Assembly: GCF_014197015.1 (NCBI RefSeq)
Contig: NZ_JACIET010000001.1
Span: 62,001 to 126,000, forward strand
Source of the DNA: Niveibacterium umoris
GTDB lineage: Bacteria > Pseudomonadota > Gammaproteobacteria > Burkholderiales > Rhodocyclaceae
DNA: 64,000 nucleotides
Reading direction: 5' to 3'
Made by a program: the position numbers and the translations under genes
Part shown: piece after piece, positions 18,170-30,067 of the stretch
Layout of the letters: each line of letters begins with the position of its first letter
How positions within the stretch are numbered: the stretch's first letter is position 1
Notes under the pieces: model-generated
Seen by the model: only the letters and a program-made list of their open reading frames with translations
What the model was told of the DNA's origin: nothing
Databases searched by the model: none

Positions 18170-20884
18170 ATGGCACTTGCACTGAGACCCGGCTACCGGG
18201 CTCTGCTCCAGGCGTTCGGAACCACGATGGCGTTCGGCATGCTGCTGCAACCGGCGCTGGCTGACGAAGCTCCCGCAAAGGTTCAGAAGATCACCGTTAC
18301 CGGTTCTTCGGTAAAGCGCATCCAGGGTGAAACCGCGCTGCCGGTTGAAGTCGTGACCCGTTCTGACATCGACAAGTCCGGCGTCAATACCGCCCAGGAA
18401 CTGCTCGAGAAGATCTCGTCGAACGTCAACGGCTATAACACTTCGCAAGGTGTGGGTGACTCCGGTCAGCCGGGCTTCGCCGGCGCCAACATGCGCGGTC
18501 TGGGTGCCGGTTCGACGCTGGTCCTGATCAACGGCCGTCGTGTGGCGAACTACGCCTTCAACGGCGGCGCGGTCGACCTGAACTCGATCCCGATGGCTGC
18601 GGTTGAGCGCGTTGAAGTGCTGAAGGACGGCGCCTCGGCGGTCTACGGTACCGATGCGATCGGCGGCGTGATCAACTTCATTCTGCGTAATGACTATCAG
18701 GGTGTCGATGTCAGCGCCGGCTACGAAGCGACCGAAAAGGGTGGCGGCAATTCGACGAAGGCTGCGATCACCGCGGGTTACGGCGATCTGACCAGCCAGC
18801 GTTTCAACGTGTTGGCTTCGTTCAACTACGAGAAGGTTGAAGCCCTGCACGGCAAGGACCGTGATTTCGCGGCGACCGGTATCCGTCCGGACCTCGGCTT
18901 CACGAAGACCTCGGGTAACGCTTACCCCGCGAACTTCTACGACGACGTGGATGGCACCCTGTGGAACACCACCGCATACAAGGGTTGTATCCCCAGCGCA
19001 GGCTCTTACCAGATCAACACCACGACCGGTGCGCCGCAGCCGACGCGGAAGAACTGCCGCTACGACTACACCTCGGTGCTGGACATCATGCCGCCGTCCG
19101 AGAAGTACAACGCGGTGCTGCGTGGCGTCTTCAAGATCACTGAAGACCACGAAGCCTATGCCGAGTACATGCGTTCGGATACGAAGTACACCTTTGCGTC
19201 GTCCGAAACGCCGGTCAATGATTTCTCTGGCAATGGTCCATTCATCTACCCGGCCGGCGGAAAGTACTACCCGACGACCGTGACCCTGCCGGGTGGTAAG
19301 ACGGCTACACCGTCGGGCGACCTTTCGCTGGCCTGGCGTCTGAAGGACGGTGGTCTGCGTACGAACGAATCGCACGCGACCCTGGATCGTATCCTCGCTG
19401 GCGTCAAGGGCACCTTCGGCGCGTGGGATTACGACACCGCTTTCAACTTCTCGAAGAGCCACGCTACCGATTCTTACGTCGATGGCTGGGTGTCCGAGAA
19501 GAAGCTCAAGGCCGCTCTGCTGACGGGCGAGATCGATCCGTTCTCCGGCAACGCGCAGACCGCGGTCGGCCAGAAGCTGATCAACGATGCCAAGATCATT
19601 CAGAAGGTGCGTGAATCCGAAGCCAAGGTCACCTCGTGGGATGCCAAGGCCAGTCGCGAACTGATGAAGGGTCTGAGCTTTGCAGCCGGTCTGGAAGTCC
19701 GCAAGGAAGAGCTGAAGGACACGCCGGATGCCATCATGAGCTCGGGCGACATCCAGGGCGGTGGCGGTGCTCTGCCTCCGGTGGCGGCTGATCGCACGGT
19801 GCAGGGCCTCTACGGCGAGTTGAACTACGAAGTGCTGAAGGGTCTCGAGACCCTGCTGCAAGTGCGTTACGACCACTACAGCGACTTCGGTGGTACGACC
19901 AACCCGAAGATCGGCGTTCGCTATGCGCCGACCAAGAGCCTGCTGCTGCGTGGTTCCTACACCACCGGTTTCCGTGCGCCGACGCTGTCCGACATGTTCC
20001 TGCCGAACTTCAAGGGCAACACTGCGAACAACTTCAGCGACCCGAATCGCTGCCCGGGGGGAACGGTTCCGCCGGCTTATTCAGGTTTCGTGAATGCTTC
20101 GCTTGAGTGCGACGCACAGCTGAACAACCTGCAAGGTGGTAACAAGGATCTGAAGCCGGAGAAATCCAACCAGTACACCCTGGGTCTGCGCTTCGAGCCG
20201 ACGAACTTGCTGTCGGTTGGTCTGGATTACTGGAACATCGAGCGCAAGGACACGATCAGCGCGCTGGGTGATACCACGATCATGGACAACTACGCCAAGT
20301 ACGACAACTTGTACATCAAGCACAAGCCTGTCGATAACACGCTTGGTGTGCCGGGCGCGATCGATTACATCGTCCAGACCGCGCAGAACCTGGGTACCTA
20401 CAAGACCGATGGTCTTGACGTGACCTTTGCTGCTGCACTGCCGCGTGCCGAATATGGTCGTTTCCGTTTGAATTACGACGGTACTTACATCTTCAATTAC
20501 AAGTACCAGCGTGAGAACGGCGGCGAGTACATCCAGAACGTCGGCAAGTACACGGACGACAACGGTGCGATCAGCCAGTATCGTCACACCCTCGCCCTGA
20601 CCTGGGACTTCCAGGACTGGAGCGCGACCGTGGCGCAGAACTTCGTGCTGGGTTACCGCGACCAGGGCGACGAGCGTGATGTGTCCGACATCAGCACCTT
20701 CGATCTGCAGGGTAGCTGGAAGGGCATGAAGGGTCTGACCCTGACCGCCGGTATGCGCAACATCTTCGACCAGAACCCGCCGCAGTCGGTGCAGGGCCGC
20801 ACCTTCCAGGTCGGTTACGACCCGCAGTACGCCGACCCGCGTGGCCGTTCGTACTACCTCCGCGCCGGTTACACCTTCAAGTAA
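18170..20884 (+). CDS. TonB-dependent outer-membrane receptor (module 1)
   Basis: A 904-residue gated beta-barrel importer. The signal peptide ends at PALA-DE (about residue 31). The plug follows (KITVTGSSVKRI, VVTRSDIDKSG, MRGLGAGSTLVLINGRRVANYAFNG, VERVEVLKDGASAVYGTDAIGGVINF), then the barrel with GSYTTGFRAPTLSDMF and a C-terminal strand ending YYLRAGYTFK. The ATG at 18170 follows AAGGAGAGG at good spacing. A tonB-exbB-exbD-exbD-TPR cluster is next, so it is the likely client of that system. The substrate is unknown; the barrel resembles receptors common in Xanthomonas and Caulobacter that import glycans or other nutrients. Transcription probably involves the sigma-54 element and ends at a strong terminator. 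Confidence 0.92.
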   Translation: MALALRPGYRALLQAFGTTMAFGMLLQPALADEAPAKVQKITVTGSSVKRIQGETALPVEVVTRSDIDKSGVNTAQELLEKISSNVNGYNTSQGVGDSGQPGFAGANMRGLGAGSTLVLINGRRVANYAFNGGAVDLNSIPMAAVERVEVLKDGASAVYGTDAIGGVINFILRNDYQGVDVSAGYEATEKGGGNSTKAAITAGYGDLTSQRFNVLASFNYEKVEALHGKDRDFAATGIRPDLGFTKTSGNAYPANFYDDVDGTLWNTTAYKGCIPSAGSYQINTTTGAPQPTRKNCRYDYTSVLDIMPPSEKYNAVLRGVFKITEDHEAYAEYMRSDTKYTFASSETPVNDFSGNGPFIYPAGGKYYPTTVTLPGGKTATPSGDLSLAWRLKDGGLRTNESHATLDRILAGVKGTFGAWDYDTAFNFSKSHATDSYVDGWVSEKKLKAALLTGEIDPFSGNAQTAVGQKLINDAKIIQKVRESEAKVTSWDAKASRELMKGLSFAAGLEVRKEELKDTPDAIMSSGDIQGGGGALPPVAADRTVQGLYGELNYEVLKGLETLLQVRYDHYSDFGGTTNPKIGVRYAPTKSLLLRGSYTTGFRAPTLSDMFLPNFKGNTANNFSDPNRCPGGTVPPAYSGFVNASLECDAQLNNLQGGNKDLKPEKSNQYTLGLRFEPTNLLSVGLDYWNIERKDTISALGDTTIMDNYAKYDNLYIKHKPVDNTLGVPGAIDYIVQTAQNLGTYKTDGLDVTFAAALPRAEYGRFRLNYDGTYIFNYKYQRENGGEYIQNVGKYTDDNGAISQYRHTLALTWDFQDWSATVAQNFVLGYRDQGDERDVSDISTFDLQGSWKGMKGLTLTAGMRNIFDQNPPQSVQGRTFQVGYDPQYADPRGRSYYLRAGYTFK

Positions 20885-20897
20885 TCTGACGTGAAGC

Positions 20898-20932
20898 AAA
20901 GGGAGGGCCCCTCCGGGGTCCTCCCTTTTTTT
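20898..20932 (+). terminator. Terminator after TonB-dependent receptor 1
   Basis: AAAGGGAGG (20898-20906) pairs with CCTCCCTTT (20920-20928) around an inner GCCCC/GGGGT stem, followed by a T-run. Strong intrinsic terminator. Confidence 0.9.
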
Positions 20933-21327
20933 GTGGTTCGCCGAGCGTGATAAAATCGTCGTCTTTTCGATAGCGTCGGTCGCACTGGCGTAACGGTAGT
21001 TGCGTCCTTGCACCCGACACTAGTCGAATCGTAGCCTTCGTCGCATAAGGATTTGGGTCTTCATGGCTCGGTATCCAGTGAGATGGACGGCGTCGCCGAA
21101 GTTTGAAGTTGCACGATCGGTTTTTCCAACCCCATAACCGAATGAAGGCGTGCCTGCGAAACGCTTTGCAGGTGTACGTCGGGGGAGGGTGTCGCGATCG
21201 CCTTACAAGGGCGTGAAACGTCGGCTTCCCACATTCCATAACTCAGGAAGTTTCGAATGCTTGAAACTGTTGTTGAATCCACTGTGATGCCGATGGGGTT
21301 CGGCCTCCTGATCCCAGAGGTTTGTTC
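20933..21327 (+). other. Gap upstream of tonB1
   Basis: About 400 bp between the receptor terminator and tonB1. No convincing gene or tRNA is seen. It must hold the tonB1 operon promoter; TTGAAA at 21261 is a possible -35 but I find no good -10. Small hairpins lie around 21149-21167 and 21250-21268. Confidence 0.4.
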
Positions 21328-21960
21328 ATGAGTTACGCCCAACCCGCAGCCGCAGGCCGCAGGACGGTGGGTTTTGTCGTTGTCGTGGCACTTCACCTGC
21401 TGCTTGGCTGGGCGCTCGCGTCCGGTCTCGCACGCAAGGTGGTCGAGGTCATCAAGAATCCGCTTGAGACCAAGATCATTGAAGAAGTGAAGCCGCCGGA
21501 AGACAAGCCGCCACCTCCGCCTCCGCCCAAGCTTGCTCCTCCGCCAGCATTCATTCCGCCGCCGGAAGTTCGCGTTTCTACGGCCGCTGCGCCGGCAGAA
21601 TCGACCATTACCACGGTCACGCAGACCAAGCCGACCGAACCGGCGCCTGCTCCAGCACCGGCGCCCGCGCCAAAGCAGTCAACGGTTCGCCATGCCGCGC
21701 AGTTTGTCAGCTGCGACCAACCGGAGTATCCCCGCGGTGCGGCTGATGCCGGTGAGCATGGAACCACCCGACTGGCCTTCCTGATCGACACGAACGGGCG
21801 GCCATTGGAGGGTCGAATCGAAAGCTCAAGCGGTTACCGTCGTCTCGACCAAGCGGCTTACAAAGCCTTTGGCCGATGCGTCTATAAACCCGCGATTGAA
21901 AATGGCCAGGCTGTGCAGTACTGGGTCATGTTCGACTTCGAATGGAAACTTGACGAGTGA
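21328..21960 (+). CDS. tonB: TonB energy transducer (module 1)
   Basis: A 210-residue periplasm-spanning protein that couples the ExbBD proton motor to receptors. The N-terminal anchor VGFVVVVALHLLLGWALASG is preceded by a basic stretch; a proline-rich spacer (PPEDKPPPPPPPKLAPPP, then alternating Pro-Ala) leads to the C-terminal TonB fold (YPRGAADAGEHGTTRLAFLI ... GRIESSSGYRRLDQAAYKAF). The ATG at 21328 follows AGAGG; a TTG two codons earlier is an alternative. Two cysteines in the C-terminal domain (FVSCDQPEYP and GRCVYKP) could form a disulfide. Confidence 0.92.
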   Translation: MSYAQPAAAGRRTVGFVVVVALHLLLGWALASGLARKVVEVIKNPLETKIIEEVKPPEDKPPPPPPPKLAPPPAFIPPPEVRVSTAAAPAESTITTVTQTKPTEPAPAPAPAPAPKQSTVRHAAQFVSCDQPEYPRGAADAGEHGTTRLAFLIDTNGRPLEGRIESSSGYRRLDQAAYKAFGRCVYKPAIENGQAVQYWVMFDFEWKLDE

Positions 21961-22016
21961 GCGCCGAATCGTCGGCTCCTTGTGAACAGATCATCAACAA
22001 CCGGAATTAATCACAA

Positions 22017-22784
22017 ATGAATATTCGAATGACTACCCGCCGCGCTCTCGCCTCTGTCGCGGCTGCATTGTTCTCCCTCGCGTTCTTCGCCACCGACGCA
22101 CTCGCCCAGGGCGAGAAGGTGACCGTCGATAACCCCTACGGCCTTGGCGCACTGTGGGCGCAGGGCGACCTCGTTGCCCGTGGCACCCTGATCATCCTCG
22201 TCATCATGTCGATGGGCACCTGGTACATCGCGATCGTCAAGATCATCGAGCAGGGCAAGATCTTCAAGCAGGCCAAGGAAGCCCAGGAAAAGTTCTGGAA
22301 CGCGCCGTCGGTTGAAGCCGGAATCAAGGAACTCGATGAGGACAGCGCTTTCCGCTTCATCGCTGAAGAAGGCAACAAGGCCGCGCATCACCACGGCAAT
22401 TCGATGACCTCGTCGGTTGACCTGAATTCCTGGATCGGCATGTCGATGCAGCGTGCGAACGACACGATCCACGGTCGTCTGCAAGGCGGTCTGGCCTTCC
22501 TCGCAACGGTCGGTTCGACCGCGCCGTTCGTCGGTCTGTTCGGTACGGTGTGGGGCATCCTGCACGCGCTGACCGCCATCGGCGTCGCTGGTCAGGCTTC
22601 GATCGACAAGGTTGCCGGCCCGGTGGGTGAGGCGCTGATCATGACCGCGATCGGTCTGGCGGTTGCGGTGCCGGCGGTGCTTGGCTACAACTGGCTGGTT
22701 CGCCGCAACAAGGCAGCCTCCGACTACGTCCGTCAGTTCAGCGGCGAGCTGCACATGGTGCTGCTCGGCGGCAAGAAGGGTTAA
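22017..22784 (+). CDS. exbB: ExbB/TolQ-family proton channel subunit (module 1)
   Basis: A 255-residue inner-membrane protein with a cleavable-looking N-terminal signal (ALFSLAFFATDALAQ), then three helices: LIILVIMSMGTWYIAIVKII, the channel helix GGLAFLATVGSTAPFVGLFGTVWGI, and GEALIMTAIGLAVAVPAVLGYNWLVRR. The MotA/TolQ/ExbB signature is complete. It forms the pentameric channel around ExbD dimers that powers TonB. A second ATG four codons in is an alternative start. Confidence 0.93.
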   Translation: MNIRMTTRRALASVAAALFSLAFFATDALAQGEKVTVDNPYGLGALWAQGDLVARGTLIILVIMSMGTWYIAIVKIIEQGKIFKQAKEAQEKFWNAPSVEAGIKELDEDSAFRFIAEEGNKAAHHHGNSMTSSVDLNSWIGMSMQRANDTIHGRLQGGLAFLATVGSTAPFVGLFGTVWGILHALTAIGVAGQASIDKVAGPVGEALIMTAIGLAVAVPAVLGYNWLVRRNKAASDYVRQFSGELHMVLLGGKKG

Positions 22785-22787
22785 GAA

Positions 22788-23225
22788 ATGGGCATGTCCG
22801 TCCCCTCGTCGGGCGGCGACGAAGACGAGGTTGTATCGGCGATCAACACGACGCCGCTCGTGGACGTGATGCTGGTGTTGCTGATCATCTTCCTGATCAC
22901 GATCCCGGTCGTCACGCAGTCGATACAACTCGAACTGCCGCAGGAAAAGAACATACCGACGCAGACCAAGCCGGAAAACGTCGTCATCTCGGTCAACAAG
23001 GATGGCGACACTTTCTGGAACATGAAGCTGGTGCCTGACAACAACGCCCTGGTCGAGAAGCTCAAGGAAGTCTCGGTGAAGGATCCGCAGCCGGAGGTTC
23101 ATATCCGGGGCGACGCCGGTGCGCGTTATGAGTTTGTTGGCAAGGTTGTCGTCGCGTGTCAGCGCGCCGGTATCGTGAAGGTCGGTTTCATCACCGAACC
23201 CTCCGCCGAAGAAGTCGTTCGCTGA
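22788..23225 (+). CDS. exbD: ExbD-family biopolymer transporter, first copy (module 1)
   Basis: A 145-residue protein with one helix near the N-terminus, INTTPLVDVMLVLLIIFLIT, carrying the essential protonatable aspartate (PLVDVML), and a periplasmic domain ending FITEPSAEEVVR. It starts 3 bp after exbB, so translation is coupled. It is followed by a second, non-identical exbD. Confidence 0.93.
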   Translation: MGMSVPSSGGDEDEVVSAINTTPLVDVMLVLLIIFLITIPVVTQSIQLELPQEKNIPTQTKPENVVISVNKDGDTFWNMKLVPDNNALVEKLKEVSVKDPQPEVHIRGDAGARYEFVGKVVVACQRAGIVKVGFITEPSAEEVVR

Positions 23226-23242
23226 ACGGATAGGAGAACGAC

Positions 23243-23674
23243 ATGGGAATGAACGTAGGGGGTGGCGGCAAGTCTGGCGAGCCGGAGGTGATGGTCGACG
23301 TCAACACCACGCCGCTGATCGACGTGATGCTGGTGTTGCTGATCATGCTGATCATCACGATTCCGGTGCAGACGCACGCCACGAAGCTCAACATGCCGGT
23401 CAATGCACCGCCTCCGCAGACTAGCGAGGAGCCGGTGATTTACCGGGTCGACGTCGATTTTGACGGCACCATCCTCCTCAATGGCGAGGTGGTACCGGAT
23501 CGCACCGCCCTTGAGCTCAAGATGAAGACGATTGCCGACATGCCGGTGCAGCCGGAAGTGCATCTGCGTCCCCACAAGCTCGTCAAGTACGACAAGGTGG
23601 CGATGGTGATGGCGACCGCGCAGCGATTGGGCGTGAAGAAGATCGGCTTGGTGGGTGCCGAGCAGTTCATGTAA
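23243..23674 (+). CDS. exbD: ExbD-family biopolymer transporter, second copy (module 1)
   Basis: A 143-residue ExbD paralogue with the helix NTTPLIDVMLVLLIMLIIT and its conserved aspartate. The periplasmic half (VYRVDVDFDGTILLNGE...) differs clearly from the first copy, and the C-terminus GLVGAEQFM resembles the partner ExbD of module 2. AGGAG lies 8 bp before the ATG. Paired ExbDs may form a heterodimer inside the ExbB pentamer. Confidence 0.92.
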   Translation: MGMNVGGGGKSGEPEVMVDVNTTPLIDVMLVLLIMLIITIPVQTHATKLNMPVNAPPPQTSEEPVIYRVDVDFDGTILLNGEVVPDRTALELKMKTIADMPVQPEVHLRPHKLVKYDKVAMVMATAQRLGVKKIGLVGAEQFM

Positions 23675-23685
23675 GGAAGTGGTGG

Positions 23686-23717
23686 CGCGGCGGGATTCGA
23701 TCCCGCCGCGTTTTTTG
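23686..23717 (+). terminator. Terminator after exbD pair
   Basis: A stem of about 11 bp CGCGGCGGGAT/ATCCCGCCGCG with a 3-nt loop, followed by TTTTTTGTTTT. It lies only 27 bp before the TPR gene ribosome site, so that gene is either read through or has its own promoter. Confidence 0.9.
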
Positions 23718-23743
23718 TTTTGTGCTTTAGATCAGGGTAACGA

Positions 23744-24988
23744 ATGATCAAGGGATATCTTGCTGCCGCGATCCTTGCCGGGGTTGTGGGCACGGGTGTG
23801 TTGGCCCCGGTGACTGCAATGGCCGAAGAAGGTGCGAAGGCGGCGTCGGTGCGGCCGGAAGTGGGCAAACCTGTCCAATCCGCGCTCGATCTGCTCAAGT
23901 CCAAAAAGACGAAAGAGGCCTTGGCCAAGCTGAAGGATGCGGAAGCCGTCAAGGATCGCTCACCCTACGAGGTGTACCTCGTCGAGCGCGTCAAGGCGCA
24001 GGTGTACGCCACCTCGGGTGATTCGCTCGCGGCTGCGCGCGCGTTTGAATCTGCTGCGGCTTTGCCGGGTGCGCCGGCAGGCGAACGAGCCAGTCTGGTC
24101 TCGGCGGCGGCAGGCCAGTATTACAGCGGGCGTGATTACGCCAAGGCTTCTGCGATTGCCGGTCGTGCGATCAAGGAAGGCGCCGCGGATGCGTCGCTGC
24201 GCACGATCTATGTGCAGTCGATGTACCTGTCAGGGGATTTTGCCAACACCGCCAAGACGCTCAGCGCTGACATCCGCGCTGAAGAGCAGGCGCAGCGCAA
24301 GCCCAGCGAAGAGCAGCTTCAGATGCTGGCGACGGCGTACCTCAAGCTCAATGATCAGGCGAATTACGCCAAGAGCGTGCAGAAGCTGCTGAGCTACTAC
24401 CCGAAGAAGGAATACTGGCAGTCGGTCATCTATGAAGCCAAGCAGCACGGCGGACTTGGCGATCGTCTGGGGCTCGACCTTGCGCGTTTGCAGCGTGCGA
24501 CCGGCACCATCAAGACTTCGGCAGAGTATGAAGACGCGGTCGCGCTGGCGCTGCAGGCGGGTTACCCGATCGAAGCCAAGAAGGCGCTCGACGAAGGCTT
24601 GGCGGCCAAGATCATGGGGCAGGGCGCAGATGCCGATCGCCACCGCCGGCTTGGTGACATGACCAACAAGCAACTCGCCGAGGACAAGCAGCAACTGGGC
24701 TCGCAAGATGCGCAAGCGATTGCCGCCAAGGATGGCACCGCGCAAGTGAACCTCGGGTTCAACTATGTGCTGCACGGTCAGGCTGACAAGGGCTTGGCAA
24801 TGATGGAAGCAGGGATCGCAAAGGGCGGATTGAAGCGCCCGGATGATGCCAAGCTGCGCCTTGGTTATGCCTACTACCTTGCGGGCAAGAAGGCCAAGGC
24901 GGTGCAGACGATGAAGACGGTTTCTGGTACCGATGGCGCAGCCGCGCTGGCCGGGCTGTGGGCCATCTTCCTGTCGCAGAACAACTGA
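23744..24988 (+). CDS. Exported tetratricopeptide-repeat protein linked to TonB module 1
   Basis: A 414-residue helical-repeat protein with a signal peptide (LAAAILAGVVGTGVLAPVTAMA). Repeats of TPR type are seen throughout (ALDLLKSKKTKEALAKLKDAE, ASAIAGRAIKEGAADASLRTIYVQSMYLSGDF, QVNLGFNYVLHGQADKGLAMMEAGI). It lies directly after the exbD pair. Exported TPR proteins next to TonB-ExbBD clusters are thought to assist TonB systems; the biochemical role here is unknown. Confidence 0.8.
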   Translation: MIKGYLAAAILAGVVGTGVLAPVTAMAEEGAKAASVRPEVGKPVQSALDLLKSKKTKEALAKLKDAEAVKDRSPYEVYLVERVKAQVYATSGDSLAAARAFESAAALPGAPAGERASLVSAAAGQYYSGRDYAKASAIAGRAIKEGAADASLRTIYVQSMYLSGDFANTAKTLSADIRAEEQAQRKPSEEQLQMLATAYLKLNDQANYAKSVQKLLSYYPKKEYWQSVIYEAKQHGGLGDRLGLDLARLQRATGTIKTSAEYEDAVALALQAGYPIEAKKALDEGLAAKIMGQGADADRHRRLGDMTNKQLAEDKQQLGSQDAQAIAAKDGTAQVNLGFNYVLHGQADKGLAMMEAGIAKGGLKRPDDAKLRLGYAYYLAGKKAKAVQTMKTVSGTDGAAALAGLWAIFLSQNN

Positions 24989-25030
24989 TCGGATCGCGCA
25001 GCGGATCCACCGCTGCACGTGTATTGCCCG

Positions 25031-25064
25031 AACGGGGAGCCGGAAACGCCTCCCCGTTTTGCTT
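25031..25064 (+). terminator. Terminator after the TPR gene
   Basis: AACGGGGAG (25031-25039) pairs with CTCCCCGTT (25050-25058), followed by TTGCTT. It separates the TonB module from nadE. Confidence 0.8.
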
Positions 25065-25103
25065 GACGCTGCGCCTTCCGGCGCTCGCGGTATAGTTCGC
25101 ACT

Positions 25104-27088
<1,985 letters not shown>

Positions 27089-27115
27089 CCGTCGTATTCG
27101 AGCCTCGTCTCCACG

Positions 27116-27145
27116 CAAGGCCGCCTTCAGGCGGCCTTGTTTCAT
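27116..27145 (+). terminator. Terminator after glnB
   Basis: CAAGGCCGCC and GGCGGCCTTG flank a TTCA tetraloop (27116-27139), followed by TTTCATTT. The element lies between convergent glnB and the Smr-domain gene. Confidence 0.88.
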
Positions 27146-27162
27146 TTGAGGCTCCTGAACGT

Positions 27163-28146
27163 TCAGGCCGAAGGTTTGGGGGCGCGCAGCAGAACCAGCA
27201 CGGCGCCGTCTCCGCCGTCGTGGGGCTTTGCCTGGCAGAACGCGAGGATCTCTTCACGCTGGGCGAGCCAGTTACGCGATAGCTGCTTGAGGACGCCGAT
27301 GCGCCCCGGGGAGCCAAGTCCCTTGCCATGAATGACCCGCACGCAACGTTCGCCACGCGACAAGCGTAAGGCGAGAAACTGAGCCAGCGAGGTGCGGGCT
27401 TCCTCGCGGTCCATGCCGTGCAGATCCAGTTCCGCCTGCACCACCCAGCGACCGCGCCGCAGATCGGTCAGCACCCGTCGCGGGATTCCGGCGCGGATGA
27501 ACACAGCCTCGTCTCCCATGTCGAGCCGGTCTTCGAAACTCAGCGGCGCGACGATGCTGTCGGCGAGCACCTGCTGGTCGTCAGCTTCACGTTGTCGTGG
27601 TTGCGGAGCCGGAGAAGGCGGGGCGAGGTGCACGCGTCCTGTGTCACGGAGCGGCGCCGCTGGGCCCACCGCATGCCTGAACAGTGCCGCCGGATCATGT
27701 GGGTGTTCGGCGCGGTCAAGCCAGGCGGCCAGTGTGTCTGTGCCGATTTCCTGCGTCGCCGGCATGCCTGTCGGCACGCGCCGACCAAGCCTGTCCGGAT
27801 CTATCCGCCCGTCGTCGCGAAGTGCTACCACATCCTTCAAAGCATCGCGAAGCGCCGCTGCGTCAGACATCGGCACCGCCGGCTTCGCGCACGGTGCTTC
27901 CGGCGCGTCTTCTGCCGGCCGGGCACGCGGTATTGGCGCAGGCTTGGGCGTCGCGATCTCAGCACGGTTGTGCGCGCGAAGCGGCTTCGCGCCCCCGACG
28001 GCCGCTGCAAAGTCGATGTCGGCGTCGTCAGATTCCGGTGTGCGCGCTTGCGGCTTCTTCCTCATCAGCGCAGGGGCGGCCGGAAGCTGGGGCTTGAGCG
28101 CGCGCAGGGCATCTAACTGCCCCGCCTTGGGTGGTCGCTTGTTCAT
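27163..28146 (-). CDS. Smr-domain protein
   Basis: A 327-residue protein with a long, low-complexity, proline- and alanine-rich first 200 residues and a C-terminal Smr (MutS2-type) nuclease domain: LDLHGMDREEARTSLAQFL and VRVIHGKGLGSPGRIGVLK. The LDxHG and HGxG motifs are the catalytic hallmarks, so DNA or RNA cleavage is possible. It starts 50 bp after trxB on the same strand. The upstream extension of this frame overlaps trxB and is not used. Confidence 0.88.
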   Translation of the reverse strand: MNKRPPKAGQLDALRALKPQLPAAPALMRKKPQARTPESDDADIDFAAAVGGAKPLRAHNRAEIATPKPAPIPRARPAEDAPEAPCAKPAVPMSDAAALRDALKDVVALRDDGRIDPDRLGRRVPTGMPATQEIGTDTLAAWLDRAEHPHDPAALFRHAVGPAAPLRDTGRVHLAPPSPAPQPRQREADDQQVLADSIVAPLSFEDRLDMGDEAVFIRAGIPRRVLTDLRRGRWVVQAELDLHGMDREEARTSLAQFLALRLSRGERCVRVIHGKGLGSPGRIGVLKQLSRNWLAQREEILAFCQAKPHDGGDGAVLVLLRAPKPSA

Positions 28147-28195
28147 TGTCGTCGGGGGCGGTGCGCCCCGGTCTGTGCCGGGGTCTTCGCGTCGC

Positions 28196-29194
<999 letters not shown>

Positions 29195-29334
29195 TTATAG
29201 CCGAGGGGGCTGGGCGCAAGCCCTGCGTTCGATTGGCATAGTCCTTGTGCGATAATCCGCGCGCTGAACGCTACTGCCGCAATTTCCGCGCGCAGATATG
29301 CGATACGCGCTGGCATCGCGACCCGGAGAATGTC

Positions 29335-30006
29335 ATGAGCACAAGCCAACCCGTCTCGGTAACCGCCCTGAAGACCTTTCCGATCTTCCAGGGTCTGTCC
29401 GACGAAAAACTCCAGCCGATCGCGCGATGCGCCATCATGCGCCGGGCGCCACGTGGCACAAGCGTGGTGAGTGCCGGTGACCGCACCGATTACGTTTACT
29501 TTGTCCTCACCGGCAGCCTGAAAGTTCTCGTCTCTGACGAAGACGGCCGCGAAGTGATCCTGACCATGATCGGCCAGGGCGAATTGTTCGGCGAGATGGG
29601 CGTGGTGGATGAAGAGCCGCGCTCGGCTACCGTGGTCGCAGTAACGCCTGCCGATCTGGTGACGATCTCGAAGACAGATTTCCGCCGTATCCTGCAAGAG
29701 AATTTCGAGGTCGCGCTGCATCTGATGCGCAATCTTGCCCGCCGCTTGCGCGTCGCCGATCGAAAGATCGAAAGCCTTGCGCTGATGGATGTGTATGGCC
29801 GGGTTGCACGCTTGCTGCTCGACATGGCTGCCGAAGATGGCAGCGACCGGGTCGTGCGCCGCAAGATCTCGAAGCAGGACATTGCAAAGATGATCGGCGC
29901 CTCGCGCGAAATGGTCAGTCGGGTGATGAAAGACTTGCAGGTGCAGGGGCTGATTCAGGAAACCGACGACGGCATCGTGCTGTGTGATCGCATCGACGAT
30001 CTCTGA
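29335..30006 (+). CDS. Crp/Fnr-family transcriptional regulator
   Basis: A 223-residue protein with an N-terminal cyclic-nucleotide-binding fold (FPIFQGLSDEKL, GQGELFGEMGVVDEEPRSATVVA) and a C-terminal winged helix with recognition segment ISKQDIAKMIGASREMVSRVMKDL. The four cysteines of an FNR iron-sulfur cluster are absent, and the RSAT segment resembles CRP effector pockets, so a CRP-like ligand is more likely than oxygen sensing. The start at 29335 (MSTSQPVS) follows CCCGGAGAA. It lies between trxB and ftsK. Confidence 0.88.
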   Translation: MSTSQPVSVTALKTFPIFQGLSDEKLQPIARCAIMRRAPRGTSVVSAGDRTDYVYFVLTGSLKVLVSDEDGREVILTMIGQGELFGEMGVVDEEPRSATVVAVTPADLVTISKTDFRRILQENFEVALHLMRNLARRLRVADRKIESLALMDVYGRVARLLLDMAAEDGSDRVVRRKISKQDIAKMIGASREMVSRVMKDLQVQGLIQETDDGIVLCDRIDDL

Positions 30007-30067
30007 TCGGCCTTGTGGCGTGCAGACGCGCGCTGCCGAGCCCATCCAACTTTCTTAGCGGTTTCAG

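Noticed and set aside
18044..19876. A 610-codon open frame on the minus strand
   Set aside because: It is antisense to TonB-dependent receptor 1, whose signal peptide, plug and ribosome site are clear.
29335..30006. FNR oxygen sensor
   Set aside because: The N-terminal cluster cysteines are missing, so only a Crp/Fnr-family call is made.
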